Part shown: one piece after another, positions 12,069 through 22,804 of the stretch | Numbering within the stretch: position 1 is the stretch's first letter | Layout: each line of letters opens with the position of its first letter | Assembly (NCBI GenBank): GCA_037157565.1 | Contig: JAZHRO010000036.1 | Coordinates: 128,534,001-128,598,000 of the forward strand | DNA from: Thalassia testudinum | Taxonomy: Eukaryota; Streptophyta; Magnoliopsida; Alismatales; Hydrocharitaceae | Length of the DNA: 64,000 bases | Direction of reading: 5' to 3' | The notes under the pieces: model-generated | Databases searched by the model: none | The model's input: the letters and a program-made list of their open reading frames with translations, nothing else | Told to the model about the DNA's origin: nothing | Made by a program: the position numbers and the translations under genes

Positions 12069-12204
12069 AATGCTTCGAGATAGCACCGCCCATGGCAACT
12101 CCCAGAACCATGGCTTTCAACACTTCGAGATAGTGCCGCCTATGGCATTCTATAGCTAAATCCAAACCTTGGCAATCAACATTTCGTGATAATGCTACCC
12201 ATGG
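12069..12204 (-). repeat. Array of three hairpins, element C
   Basis: On the minus strand each unit is CCAT[G/A]GG[C/T], then a 6-bp stem, a 7-nt loop and the second arm. The stems are GGTGCT/AGCATT (12069-12087), GGCACT/AGTGTT (12119-12137) and AGCATT/AATGTT (12178-12196); loops are ATCTCGA, ATCTCGA and ATCACGA. The stems differ yet stay paired when G-U pairs are counted. The same array in plus orientation lies in E at 32035-32171. Confidence 0.6.
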
Positions 12205-12910
12205 CATCTGAATCAGCATAAGGTGCTTACATGCCCGCGGTAGGATATTTAGATATCCTAGGAGACAAGCCCCGAGGAGACGATATGTTATTGCACATCT
12301 TCGAGGGGAATTTCCTACCTCTCTGTGCTGGGAACTCGTCCAAATCAACTTGTGTTTTCGAGCCGCTCCTAATCTAGATCTTAAGACCACTTTTAGAATA
12401 GCATAAATGCTTTTTGGCATGATTTCATATTTAAGCGCACTGAACCAGACTGTGTGTGATTTAGGGTGCTTAAGTTACCGAGTCCTGCAAACTAGAGGTC
12501 AGTTAACGAGGGCGGATAATCCCTAAGCCTTAGACCTAATATATAAGCTTTGCATTTTCCTCAACCTCTTGAGGATTAATTCGGATCTTGACAAGTACGT
12601 GAGTGTTTAAATCTCAGAACAAATCTAGGAGGCCTAAGGTCGGTATTTTCCACTAATCCCATAAGTTTTAGCCTTCAAAGTCTTAATTCATCATTCGATC
12701 CAACCTAGAAGTTAGGTAAGTTCCATAATATTTTGAAGGGACTCAATTTCTTTCTTTATATTTTTGCTCCTTTCTTTTCTTTTCAATTTTTCTCCTACCT
12801 TTTTCTCATTTTTCTCTCAAATGGATCTTTTTCCTCAATGTCCTTTTATTTATATATATATTTGTGAAATCCTTTCGTGATTTGATTTTCATAGCATTTT
12901 GCACTTTAAT

Positions 12911-12946
12911 ACCCCCCCATGCCTGCGATTTGCATTGTCCTCATTG
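12911..12946 (-). promoter_or_regulatory. Second G-rich tract with CAATGAGGACATTG-type box, element C
   Basis: The minus strand reads CAATGAGGACAATG (12933-12946), then after about 9 nt GGCATGGGGGGG. The same pair stands just after the coding region in A, B, E and G. It could be an extra polypurine primer or an RNA element. Confidence 0.55.
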
Positions 12947-13479
12947 TAAATTAGGTGGGTTTGAGTTTAGCGTAGTTCATACATTAGAGCAGGGTCAAAG
13001 GATGGGTGAATGGGTCGAGGTGTCTGTTGCAAACGATTTCAAGCTCTGATATAAGTACCAAAGGTGGAGTCAGCTATTCTAATGGATGAACCCTAAAGTG
13101 TAATATGAGTTTAGCAAAGAGTTATGTCAAAAGGATTTCAGGTTTTTCAAAAAGATGACGGGTTGCCTCCCGTTTAGTGCTAAGTTTAACGCCATCAGCT
13201 GGGCACAATGGGTTCAACAGGTGGGTGGGGTGATCGGGAAAATATGTGATCGTGATGAATGAAAATCATATGGCCACAAATGAATGTCAAATTATGATGA
13301 AGAATCATTCCAGAAGATCTATAATATGGATCAGATTGATTCGTTTCTTGATGCTCTTCCTTGAATTCTTGAGGAGGAATCATTCGGAAGGTGTAGTGGG
13401 CATGGGATTTTGAAATAGGTTTGTCATGAGTCCAGGACTCAATAGAGAAGGATCTAGTATCCCAGATGTGTGGTTCCTC

Positions 13480-14400
13480 TCATGCATTATGGCCTATTAA
13501 ATCGATACTCAATGAGTCATCTTGATTCTTTTCATTTGAATGTGAGATCGTCTCTTCAAGAAATGACTCGAAGATTGGTTCTTCTAATGATTCCTCTCCA
13601 TAATTCTCATCCCAATAGAAAATGAATGCTTGGAGAGTGCCTTTCGGATTGTCTAACTCTGATTCTGTAAAGGATTCATACTCTGGGTGTAGGTTACTCT
13701 CAGTGTTTGCCAATCTTGATTCCTGGAGGTCCTCAAAATGAAATGTCTCTATGTCCATAGGATCTGAATCTGGTATGTCACCATGTTTCTCGAAATCTGA
13801 GGGTATGTCTTCAAGGTCAAAGGTGAAAGCCTCCACTATTCTTCTGTCATTATGCTCAGGCAAGTTAAGATTATCTAAGATGTGAAAAGTTTCTAATTCT
13901 GGCTCTAGGTGTTCTACCAAGGATATGGTCATGAGGTCCTGGATAAAACCTAGTTGTTCTGCTGAGCCTTTTCCTTTTGTAGCCTCAAAAATATTAATCT
14001 TAGCACGTTGATATCCTGAGGCAATGATCATGTGCCCTGATTCACAATTGATTATGGCTCCTACAGTAGCCAAGAATGGTCTTCCCAAAATCACGGGCAT
14101 ATCCTGTATCTGTTGTGGCATATCCATGTCAAGAATTAGGAAATCAGCTAGGTAGCTGAAATCCTTAACTCTAATTACCAAATCCTCCACCATCCCAATC
14201 GGTGTGATCAGGGTTCAGTCAGCTAGTTGCAAAGTAACATAAGCAGGTTTTAGTTGTCTGATCTGTAATTTTTCAAATAGGGTGGTAGGGATGAGGTTGA
14301 CAAAAGTGCCAAGGTCCAATACAGCCCGCTTGAAATTTGTATCACCAATATTGCAGGGGATTAACGGGGTGCCTAGATCAAATTTCTTAGGAGGTAGACT
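13480..14400 (-). pseudogene. Retropepsin-like protease and acidic tail, element C
   Basis: Aspartic protease that would cut the Gag polyprotein. Reading leftwards, the active-site loop is AVLDLGTFVNLIP (about 14330), followed by MVEDLVIRVKDFSYLADFLI and the ILGRPFLAT.GA.INC motif near 14090, typical of Ty3/gypsy retropepsins. A TGA in ADW/*TLITP near 14217 breaks the frame. After the protease comes an acidic tail of about 160 residues (13960-13480) rich in Asp, Glu and Phe, ending in a stop at 13480. No RT follows, so the protein was Gag-protease only. The upstream gag lies across the E insertion at 34590-35696. Function of the acidic tail is unknown. Confidence 0.75.
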
Positions 14401-14907
14401 ATTTTAGATTATGGCACTTACATCTTTAGATAGTACTACCTTCCCTTGTGTTGGTTCTTCTACCACTTTTTTGGATAAGTCAGGTGAGTCAGGATTGAGA
14501 GTGAGGATATCAAGTAGTGGAAGAGTGACTTGTACATTCCTCAAAGGTCCTGTTATATCAATTTTCGACAATCCTCTAATGTGGAGGTGGGATACGACCT
14601 GGGATAGGGGAATAGATTGGCTATCCTTGCGGATAGGCTTTTATTTTTTTCCTATAGTATTGATCATGGCACAATCATGGTGTGGAGGTGGAGAGGAGAA
14701 AGTCATTCCTTGCTGTTGATGTGGAAGTGGGGTCGGGTAAGTCATGGTGTGTTTTGGCTCAGTTGAGGTGTGTGGAGAAAATACGTAGGTATGAGTCACT
14801 GGGCCAGGTAGGGTATAGCATGCTTGACCCTGGATTTGGTTTACAACGTGTTTTTGGGTTGACAGGCTGTTTGGATTAGGGAGAGATTGGGAGGGAAGTG
14901 TACCAGG
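14401..14907 (-). pseudogene. Linker between gag and protease of element C
   Basis: Corresponds to the C' region 1266-1733. The minus strand shows scattered proline- and glutamine-rich codons but no continuous frame. It ends at the target site of E; the sequence continues at 34317. Confidence 0.45.
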
Positions 14908-14912
14908 ATGGC

Positions 14913-16627
14913 TGATTAGCCCATATTTGTGGGCTATTTAAGTATTTAAGTGCTTAGACATTAAGTTAATTTTAACATTTAGATAGCATACATTGGGATG
15001 TAAATAAATTAATTCATATTTTTAGCTTAAGTGCATAATTCATGTGTGGCATCCAAATCTAAATGCATTTAGAATAACCTAGAATTGCATGCATTTGATT
15101 AGTTAATTAATTAGGTGCATTACCTATATTATTTTAATTAACATAGAAGTTAAGGAGTTATGTATAAATAATCCTAATTATTTATTATTATTTTTTTCCT
15201 TCTGCAGGAACGACTCTGCCTCTCCTCCTCCAGCCATGCCTACTTAATGGCCGTGAGAAGTGGATCTGCTCCCACCTCTCCATTTCAAACCCATGTGCAC
15301 GGCTAGAAAGGGAGGAGGAGACGACCATGCAACGAGAGACACCACCCCACTCCACCACTGTGTACTCCACCACCATGGTCTCCAAGGCTGAGCTCCACCA
15401 CACTATGGGCTGGTGAGGTGATAGCTCGCCGCATCGATCCAGTGAGCCTGGCCATCACCATGCAATTACCAGATCTCCCTCCCTATCCACGCCCCACCAA
15501 CACCATCATCTTCTTTTTCTTCTTCTTCTTCTTCTTCCTCTATTTTCATAACAAAACCATCCCTGAGTCCTCCTTGATGCACCTCTGTGCCACACCCACA
15601 GTAGCGTACAACCTCCTGCACGTGCTCCCTTGCCATCCCTACGTGGCTGCCCTCTATCTCCACTACAGCAGCGATCGCACGCCCTTGCTGTGTGCACCAC
15701 CCTCCAGCTCCACCGCAGCAGGCACACACCCACCAGCACCCCTCAGTGCACCCACTCGCCTCTTGCGCATGCTTGCACTCCCTACAACACGCCATCAACG
15801 CTTGCAGCAACAGTGGTCACACATCCACCAGCCCACCAACCCTCTCCAGTGCGTGCAGAGCATGCGCTACAGCTGCTACTCCGCCCTTGCGCAGAGCGCA
15901 CTGCACCTCTACCTGCACACCCTCCAATAGCTCCGCCCGTGCACCTTCAGCACATAGGGATGTTCGTTCGCTGTGCCTCCAGCGAGCAGCACCTCCAGTG
16001 GCCTCCTACACTATGTGCGCGCATCCCCCTGCGCTCCTCCTCGCCTCCAGCCATGAGTTGAGCTGCTTCACAATAGCAGCAAGCAACCCATCGCCACCAC
16101 CTCTCTCTGTTCCATCTGGCCACCTCGGGCCACCCCGCACTTCGCCGCGACCACCATCGCAAAGCCCTCGCCTCACTCATCTCCTACGCCAAGTCTCACC
16201 TCCAACCGTGGCCTGCCTTGTACACATGCCAAGCTTAAAGCAAATGCTCTATTTCTTATCGTATTAATATTTACATTCATATGCCATTGCCACTCTTTTT
16301 ATTTTGAATTTATTAATTAAATATTATGGCTAATTTATGCAAGTGACCTCCCTTTTTCTCATAGATGCCATTTCAGCATGATCTCTTGATGTTTTCTTAA
16401 GCTGAAGGCGGATTTGGCTTGATTTCTCAATGAAATTAATCGTGAACATCTGTTTTTAACCTATGCAAGTTTAAATAGGTCATTGCCTCCCTGTGGACAT
16501 GACCCGCTCTCCTATGAGTGATTTAATTTTAATTCTAATTGTTTTGATTAGTCGATTTTCCACTACTTAGAAATACAACAATAAATCTTCTTAATCATCA
16601 TTTTCAAAAGTGAAATTTGACTTGTCA
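14913..16627 (+). mobile_element. 5' LTR of element E
   Basis: Starts TGATTAGCCC, ends ...TTGTCA, and is followed after 2 nt by the PBS. A TATA box, TATAAATA, lies at 15163-15170. The middle (15190-16260) is GC-rich and pyrimidine-biased with a CTT microsatellite at about 15508-15540 that is shorter in the 3' LTR (33200-33220). U5 has CCTCCCTGTGGACATGACCC. Long Pro/Ser/His-rich frames here are not conserved in the other LTR and are not genes. Confidence 0.9.
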
Positions 16628-16629
16628 AA

Positions 16630-16646
16630 TGGCACCGTTGCCGGGG
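16630..16646 (+). other. Primer-binding site (tRNA-Asp type), element E
   Basis: TGGCACCGTTGCCGGGG has one C-to-T change from the complement of the plant tRNA-Asp 3' end. It shows that E is on the plus strand. Confidence 0.9.
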
Positions 16647-17931
16647 AGGTAACGAGCCTGTTAAACTTGCATTCATTTATTTATTGGTTTACACATTATT
16701 TTTGAAGCGTATTTAACTTCGATCCTTTTGGTGTGAGGTACTCATATCTGCTTGACAAGTTGTTGCACCAGCCTTAGCTACATCGAGGTGGACCTTGTTT
16801 CCACTTCTTAGAGGACACTAGGAGCTGCATTTCTGATGGTAGGAGTTCGACGCACTGTGGTGCGCCTTGTCTCCACCACCGAAGGAGGACATTTGGAGTG
16901 ATCATCTTCATCTCCGTCGTCTTTTTTTTCAGTAGATAGAATTTAGGTTTTAGAACATAATTTTCATTGCACATTTGGTTTGAGACCCTTATTCTGGGGT
17001 ACATTTTAAGGATTTGTTCCCCGACTTTCTTTTAGGTCAATGTTGGGTAGCTTTTCAAGAGCTATTCCCATTTATTTAGACTTAGATTTTTATTTTCTTT
17101 GTTGGATTGATTTTTCATTATTTGTCCACAGGTAGGTAAAAATAAAAAAAATAAAAAAAATGAGTTGCCTGCTAGAAGCTGCCTGCCCAGATGTCAGATC
17201 ATTTAGGATTGAATGAGCAGCATCTAGATCTAATTTCTTGTCTTGCATATTGCATGAAGAATGCTGGCATCAGGTATCCACTTTCTAACTTTGCATTTCT
17301 ACCTGTCGTGCAAATGCATTTGGATTAATTTCATGACCACCTAACTTGTATTGAATAGATCTAATAAGTGGTCACATTTAATTTTTTGAAAAAAAAAGGG
17401 ACTAATTGAAGGAGGAACATTTAAAAACCAAGGATTTGATTTTCAAACTTGGCATGCAATTCAAAATTCAAAATCTTTTGTGGTGTATGAACACTTATAT
17501 CTCTTGCACCACGGCACGTTTTTAGGCACTCCTTAGGCTTGGAACCGATAGGACTAGAGCCTCCTATTACTAGGGTCTAAAGTGACCTGAGCTTTAGTAC
17601 AGAGGTGGACTTGCCTCAAAACCTTGTGGATTGAGGGTAGTTAAGAAGCACCGTGAAAGCAACGCTTTAAAGGAAGGGTTTGACCCTACTTGCATCCCTC
17701 TTTGTCGTGTTTGGTGGTGACTAAACTTTTTGGGCTTCAGGGAGGATCACCTAAGTCCCAGTTAGGTCTTCTTAGGCGTATTGTAGGTTGATAAGTAGGC
17801 GCATAACTATTTCGATAACTTGATTTGTCACCTACAAGTGGACTTAAAATCTCAAAAGCCTAACTGATTAAAGACCTAAAAAGTCCTCTGTTTTGTGTTT
17901 GCTTGGGGAATCTGATTGTGGTGTGTGTTAG
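16647..17931 (+). other. Untranslated leader of element E
   Basis: No gene. The part at 17500-17720 (GCACTCCTTAGGCTTGG, ACCGTGAAAGCAACGC, GGGTTTGACCCTACTTGCAT) matches, in the opposite orientation, the leaders of A (27260-27540) and B (45300-45560). Poly-A/T runs lie near 17145 and 17388. Confidence 0.7.
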
Positions 17932-18159
17932 AATGGACCATGTTGACTTTCATCCTTTCACATCTTGTCTACACCCTTACCCCCACTCTACAATCTTCGA
18001 TCCCGTACGCCGAGATGGTCCATCCTTTGATGGACATAATGACAGTCATTGGCATCCGTTTTACTCCTATTATAGGAGCATTGGCCTGGTTAAGCCCTAA
18101 ATCAGTGAGCAGAACTTAGGAACGGGATTTTCCTTACCCAATATCCCACACACCATAGA
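17932..18159 (+). pseudogene. First part of the E open reading frame, cut by element A
   Basis: Starts at an ATG at 17932 (MDHVDFHPFTSCLHPYPH) and stops at 18098-18100. The same frame then runs on to the A insertion (NIPHTIEI) and resumes after it at 30030. The protein is rich in His, Pro, Tyr and Asp. The start resembles that of the F protein at 59050 (MDPSTSYSHFHSYPP), which suggests the two non-autonomous families share an ancestral ORF. It has no gag or pol motif, and I cannot assign a function. Confidence 0.5.
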
Positions 18160-18164
18160 AATAC

Positions 18165-19955
18165 TGAAAGAACCGAATTTTTCACTTTACGTTATAGTAT
18201 TTAAGTGGTGGAAAAATCGACTAATCAAAAATAATAATAACCACTCATAGAGGAGCGGGTTGTGTCCACAGAGAGGCAATTATGCAATAAATTCTTAATT
18301 ATTTTATATTCTTTCGGATAAGTACGAAATCCCTATTCAATTCTACAAAGGAAAGTAGATTCGCAATAACTTAAAAAGATAAGGGTATATGTGCAATTTT
18401 CCCTCACTGAAATCTTCAATAAATTTATGATGATTTTATGCAATTTTCATGTGACGTGTACTAGAGAAAATTAGTGCTCAAGTTAAGCCCAAAAATCAAT
18501 CTTAAAACTAGTGAATATCAATAACATGCAATTATAAGGAAATATAAGTGTTCATGTGCAATTCTGCCATAATATAATAATAATAAATAAAAATCAAATT
18601 CTGTGGCAATGGAAATGAATGTAAATATTAATTGACTTAAAAATAGAGCATTTTTGCTCTCTCCTCCTCGCGAGAGAGAGAGCACCGGCAGGTGTTAGAG
18701 AGGCTAGGGAGGTCGGCGAGGATGAGGGCTATCTGATGGTGGCTGCGGCGTCGACGGAGGTGGCCGATTGGCGGAGGCTACTGCTGCAGCGAAGCTGTTG
18801 CTTGGTACGGTGAGCGGAGGTGTGCGCCTGCAGGCGCTTGCAAAGGGGCGCGTCTACAGGGACGATGGAGGCACGTAAGGAGGATGCGCTGAAGTGGTCT
18901 GCAGATGCACCTGCAGGATGGGCGCTGGTGCTGCGGGCTTGAGGTGCTCCTGAAGGTTGGAGCACGCGTGGAAGATGGGCGTGCTGAGGCGCGCCTGCAG
19001 GAAGTGCTAGAGATGCTTGGCTTGCGCTCCTGCGGGGAGCGCTGGATAGATTGAGGCGCCTGCGGTGAGGCAGGTCTGCAAAGGGAAGAGGGCACGGCTG
19101 TAGGCTTGGTGTAGTGCAGGCGCCTGCAGGGAGGCACTGGAGGGTGGAAGTGATCTGCAGACGCGGCGGGTGAGTAGTGCTACTCTAGGCCGCGGTGCAG
19201 GCTGAAGGGAGGTAGCGCCTGTGGGTGCTAAAAGGTGCGGGCGCGTGGTGAGATTTGAAGGTTGAGGCGCGCGCAGGCGAGAGGGTGCGCAAGGCAAATG
19301 CCTGTAGGCGCTCTTGCAAGGGAGCTTGGTGGCTTGGCGGTGCTAGGGAAGGCGGTGTAGATGGCAGCGAGCACCTGCGGGTGCTGGAGAAGGGAGTGCC
19401 TGCGGGCACTTGCAGGCAGTGCAGTGTGGCTGCAGGCGGTGGTGAAGGCGCACATCGCCTTTAGGCGCTGCTAGAGGGAGGTGCTGTGAGGGAGAGGCGC
19501 GCCTGCGGGCGTGCGGTGGGAAGTTGTAGATCCACAGTGCACGCTGAAGAAGATGGTGCAAGTTCTTCTCTTCTGGATGATCTTCTCTTTCTCTGCCTCT
19601 TCTTTTAACTCTTCTCCTTTGCGCGTGCTCCAATCAAGGGATTTTCAAATCCCTTTTCTAATTTTGGCAGGAGGCTGTTGGGGAGAATTCTTCAGGCTGG
19701 CGGCTGTTGAGGGTGGCCGATGGAAAGGGAAGAGAGCCGCAGGTTATTTGAAAGGGTAATTTACCCTTTCCCCCTCATTCTTTTGCCACTTATTTTTTCT
19801 ACACATAAAAAGCACATATTAAGTTATAGAATAGATGTAAACCTAAATCATGATGCATGCAAACATTCTATAACTTAATATAGTTATTAACAAACTTAAA
19901 AGATATAATTAAAGTTACTTAGGCATAATATTAGTCCATTAAAATGGATTCATCA
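18165..19955 (-). mobile_element. 3' LTR of element A
   Basis: Matches the 5' LTR at 28233-30024 along its length. The plus strand begins TGAAAGAACCGAATTTTTC and ends ATGGATTCATCA. The region 18780-19530 is GC-rich and contains about ten short palindromic clusters of the type GCGCCTGCAGGCGC. Confidence 0.95.
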
Positions 19956-19985
19956 AATACCCCCATGCCTAAGATTTGCTAGCCT
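19956..19985 (-). promoter_or_regulatory. 3' polypurine tract of element A
   Basis: The minus strand reads GGCTAGCAAATCTTAGGCAT then GGGGGTATT, directly before the LTR start TGATGAATCC. It is the same arrangement as in C, G and F. Confidence 0.8.
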
Positions 19986-21523
19986 TAGCAAAAATGAAAA
20001 ATCATAGAAGTAATTAGAAGATTTCTTCTTTTCTTACTTCAAAACTTTAGAAATCCAGACAAATGTGAAGTGTTGATAGCCTAGGTAACAGATCCAAGTG
20101 AAAGAGCCAATTTGCATTGGAAGTTCATACTTCACCCTAGGTAAATATTGCATCTGGAAGGGCAACTACTTCCCTCGGGGATAAAGTAGACGATAATCTG
20201 TAATTTGACCCCGGCATTCGGCTTAGGTAGGAGATATCGAATTGAATGGATTTATATTTGGTGGCACACATTCATCTGGTGCTACATATAGTCTAGTACT
20301 GCAGACTCTAGATCTCTAGACTATTAGACAAGTCAACTCAGAGAGAGGCTATACAACTGTGCTCTCTAGATGTTCCTGGGCACTCCCTCTTCTTTTTCCT
20401 TCTGAGATCACAAATCTTGCCAAATTTAGAAATTGTACTCATTATTTGGTGGCCTCACATGGCATCCGCACTCCAATTAAAGTCCTAATAATTTTACAAC
20501 TAAGTTAGAGTCCTCAACCAGTATTTAGGCGATCAAAAATACTAGAAGGTAGGTATGGGTCATATTTGGTGGAACGCAATAGGTGTCTATTGCCTCAGAA
20601 ACAGTGTTACATCATAAACTTGGACTTTTTTTTTGTATATAACTATTTCTTCTTTTTGTTCTTTCTGTTTCTTCTTTTTCTTCTTCTTTTCTTTCTTCCC
20701 TTTTTTTTATTTCTTCTTGTTTTTGTTTCTTTTTCAATCAACACAACACGATACTGACTTTTATTTACGAGACATTATTAGGGATGATGATGGTCAAGAG
20801 GAAGTTGTGTGGCTTATTTGGTAGAACTGCCTATTCTTGGCACCGGGAAGGAATGGATAGGGTAGCCGTATTTCTGATCATTGACACTATTACCCTCCTT
20901 CAGCCGAGGACTCTATGAAGGACGGTCCTAACCATCCACCATAGTCATAGCTTTATTAAGACTTAATCTCTGTGTATATGTCTTATTTGGTGACTCTCAG
21001 GAATTCACTCAAAGTACGCACACAGGAACAGAGAGTGAAAACTACGCTTAACTCTGAAGTATCATCATCTAATTATCCAAAACTTAAGAGTCCTTGCACT
21101 AGACTTAGCACACCAGTAATCTCTCTACTTCTTCTCACAAATATGAGGTAGATCTACTAGAAGATAGTATGCCTGAGTCCCTATGAACTGTCCAAGGGTT
21201 CAGTGGACTACAAATGCTTATTGATTTTTCTAAAGGATCCATTACCAAGTCTATGTGCACGTGAAATAAATGTACTGGATTCTAAACTTAAGAAATAATT
21301 CCGGAAGAAAAACTTCCAATAGCAAAGGTATTTTGCTAGGGACTAACCCATTTAGCTCAAGAAAAGAGGAATTTTTTTTTATATATAGATAAATATGTAT
21401 GCAAATATTTATAAATGCTATAAACATTCTCATGTTATACCCCCCATGCCTAAGACTGACAATGTCCTCATTGGAAAAATACAGACATAGAAGAATATCA
21501 CCTAAGGAGGAGAGTGCGAGGAG
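19986..21523 (-). other. 3' non-coding region of element A
   Basis: About 1.5 kb without env or another open frame. The plus strand repeats TTATTTGGT[G/A]G five times, at about 20253, 20442, 20562, 20814 and 20983, several followed by a short inverted repeat, for example GCAATAG/CTATTGC at 20576-20593. A long pyrimidine tract lies at 20625-20740. The same features occur in B (38300-39560). Confidence 0.7.
21439..21473 (-). promoter_or_regulatory. Second G-rich tract with CAATGAGGACATTG box, element A
   Basis: The minus strand reads CAATGAGGACATTG (21460-21473), which can fold as CAATG-AGGA-CATTG, then GGCATGGGGGGT. It lies about 50 bp after the end of pol. Confidence 0.6.
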
Positions 21524-22804
21524 CTAGGGCTCCTTAAGCTGAAGTGCGTCCAAAACCTGGCCATCTGAAAGAGTAATATACGGTTTAAATCACTGGCCAT
21601 TTACTTTAAATCTTGCACCTGAAATAGGGTTCCTAATCTCTACAGCTCTATGATGGAAGGTATTGATAACAACGTATGGCCCATCCCAGCGGGACTTGAG
21701 CTTTCCAGGAAATAATTTAAGTCTAGAATTGAAAAGCCAGACCCACTGGTTGGGCTCAAAAGTCTTTCTAATGATGTGCTTGTCATGGAAGACTTTTGTA
21801 CGTTGCTTGTATGCTTGAGAAGTTTCATAAGCTTCATTACGAAGCTCCTCAAGCTCACTTAATTCTAACACACGTGCTTTTCCTGCTTTATCCAGATTTA
21901 AGTTAACATTTTTAATAGCCCAATAAGCTTTATGTTGGATTTCAACGGGAAGGTGGCACGTTTTTCCGTAGATAAGACGGAAAGGAGACATGCCTAAGGG
22001 AGTCTTATACGCAGTTTTGTAGGCCCAAAGAGCATCATTTAGTTTTTTAGACCAATCCTTCCGATCAGGCCTGAAAGTTTTTTCTAAAATTCGCTTAATC
22101 TCCCTATTAGACACTTCAACTTGTCCACTCATTTGGGGATGATAAGGTGTGGCTATCATGTGGTTGACTCCCAAATTTTGGAGTAGTCTTGTGAAGTGTA
22201 CATTCTTAAAGTGAGGTCCTCCATCATTTATGATCGTCCTTGGGCACCCATACCGAGAAATGATATTAGCCTTAACAAAGCCCAAGACCACGAAATGGTC
22301 ATTGGTTCACGTGGGTATGGCTTCTATCCACTTTGATACATAGTCAACAGCCACAAGGATGTATTCATATCCGAAGGACACAGGAAAGGGACCCATAAAG
22401 TCAATGCCCCAAATATCAAAGATTTCAACAGGGAGGATATGTTGTTGGGGCATCTCATCCCTTTTTCCAATGGTTCCCGTCTGCTGGCAACGTAGACATG
22501 TGCCCACATACGTATGTGCATCTCGGAATAATGTGGGCCACCAAAAACCAGACTAAAGAACCTTATGGGAAGTCTTCTTCCCACTAAATTGTCCCCCACA
22601 GTGGAGGTCATGGCAGAAACTCAGAACACTTCTTTGCTCCTCATCAGGGACGCAACGGCAAAACAGCTGGTCAGGGCCTATTCTAAAAAGCTCGGGTTCC
22701 TCTCAGTGATAAAATTTAGCATTGGCGAGAAACCTGTCTCGCTTCTGCTTGTCCCAAGTACTGGGGGTGATGCCAGTGACCAGATAGTTCACTATGTCAG
22801 CGAA
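21524..22804 (-). pseudogene. pol: Integrase of element A
   Basis: Inserts the element DNA into the genome. Order: N-terminal zinc-binding part with C.RC (CLRCQQTG, about 22490), [12 protein letters not shown] with the first catalytic Asp, [10 protein letters not shown] with the second Asp (about 22220), [14 protein letters not shown] with the catalytic Glu (about 22120), then [20 protein letters not shown] and [17 protein letters not shown], the Athila-type signature. The C-terminal domain has SRWDGPYVV and no chromodomain. It is in the same frame as the RNase H. In-frame stops include one near 22556 (VL*SGFW) and one at 21589 near the C-terminus; the natural stop is at 21524-21526. Confidence 0.9.

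Larger units (their letters stand above)
11641..13479 (-). other. 3' non-coding region of element C
   Basis: About 1.8 kb with no open frame of value lies between the protease stop and the polypurine tract. It holds the hairpin array at 12069-12204 and the second G-rich box at 12911-12946, both listed separately. Around 11930-12000 and 12740-12860 are pyrimidine-rich stretches. RT and integrase are absent. Confidence 0.65.

Noticed and set aside
12069..12204. CRISPR-like array or bacterial terminators for the regular short hairpins
   Set aside because: Plant retrotransposon context, only three units, imperfect repeats and no constant direct repeat.
15418..16267. Overlapping Pro/Ser/His/Cys-rich frames on both strands
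   Set aside because: GC-rich middle of the E LTR; frames are not kept in the other LTR (33015-33951).
16630..16646. tRNA-Asp gene fragments at 4217, 16630, 28213, 36794 and 46321
   Set aside because: Only the 17 nt complementary to the tRNA 3' end are present, always next to an LTR; these are primer-binding sites.
19956..19960. A third AATAC, next to the inner edge of the A 3' LTR
   Set aside because: It is the last part of the polypurine tract, not a target duplication. The TSD pair is 18160-18164 and 30025-30029.
19956..21523. An env-like gene between integrase and 3' LTR, as some Athila elements have
   Set aside because: No frame of useful length or membrane protein pattern is present here or in the matching parts of B and G.
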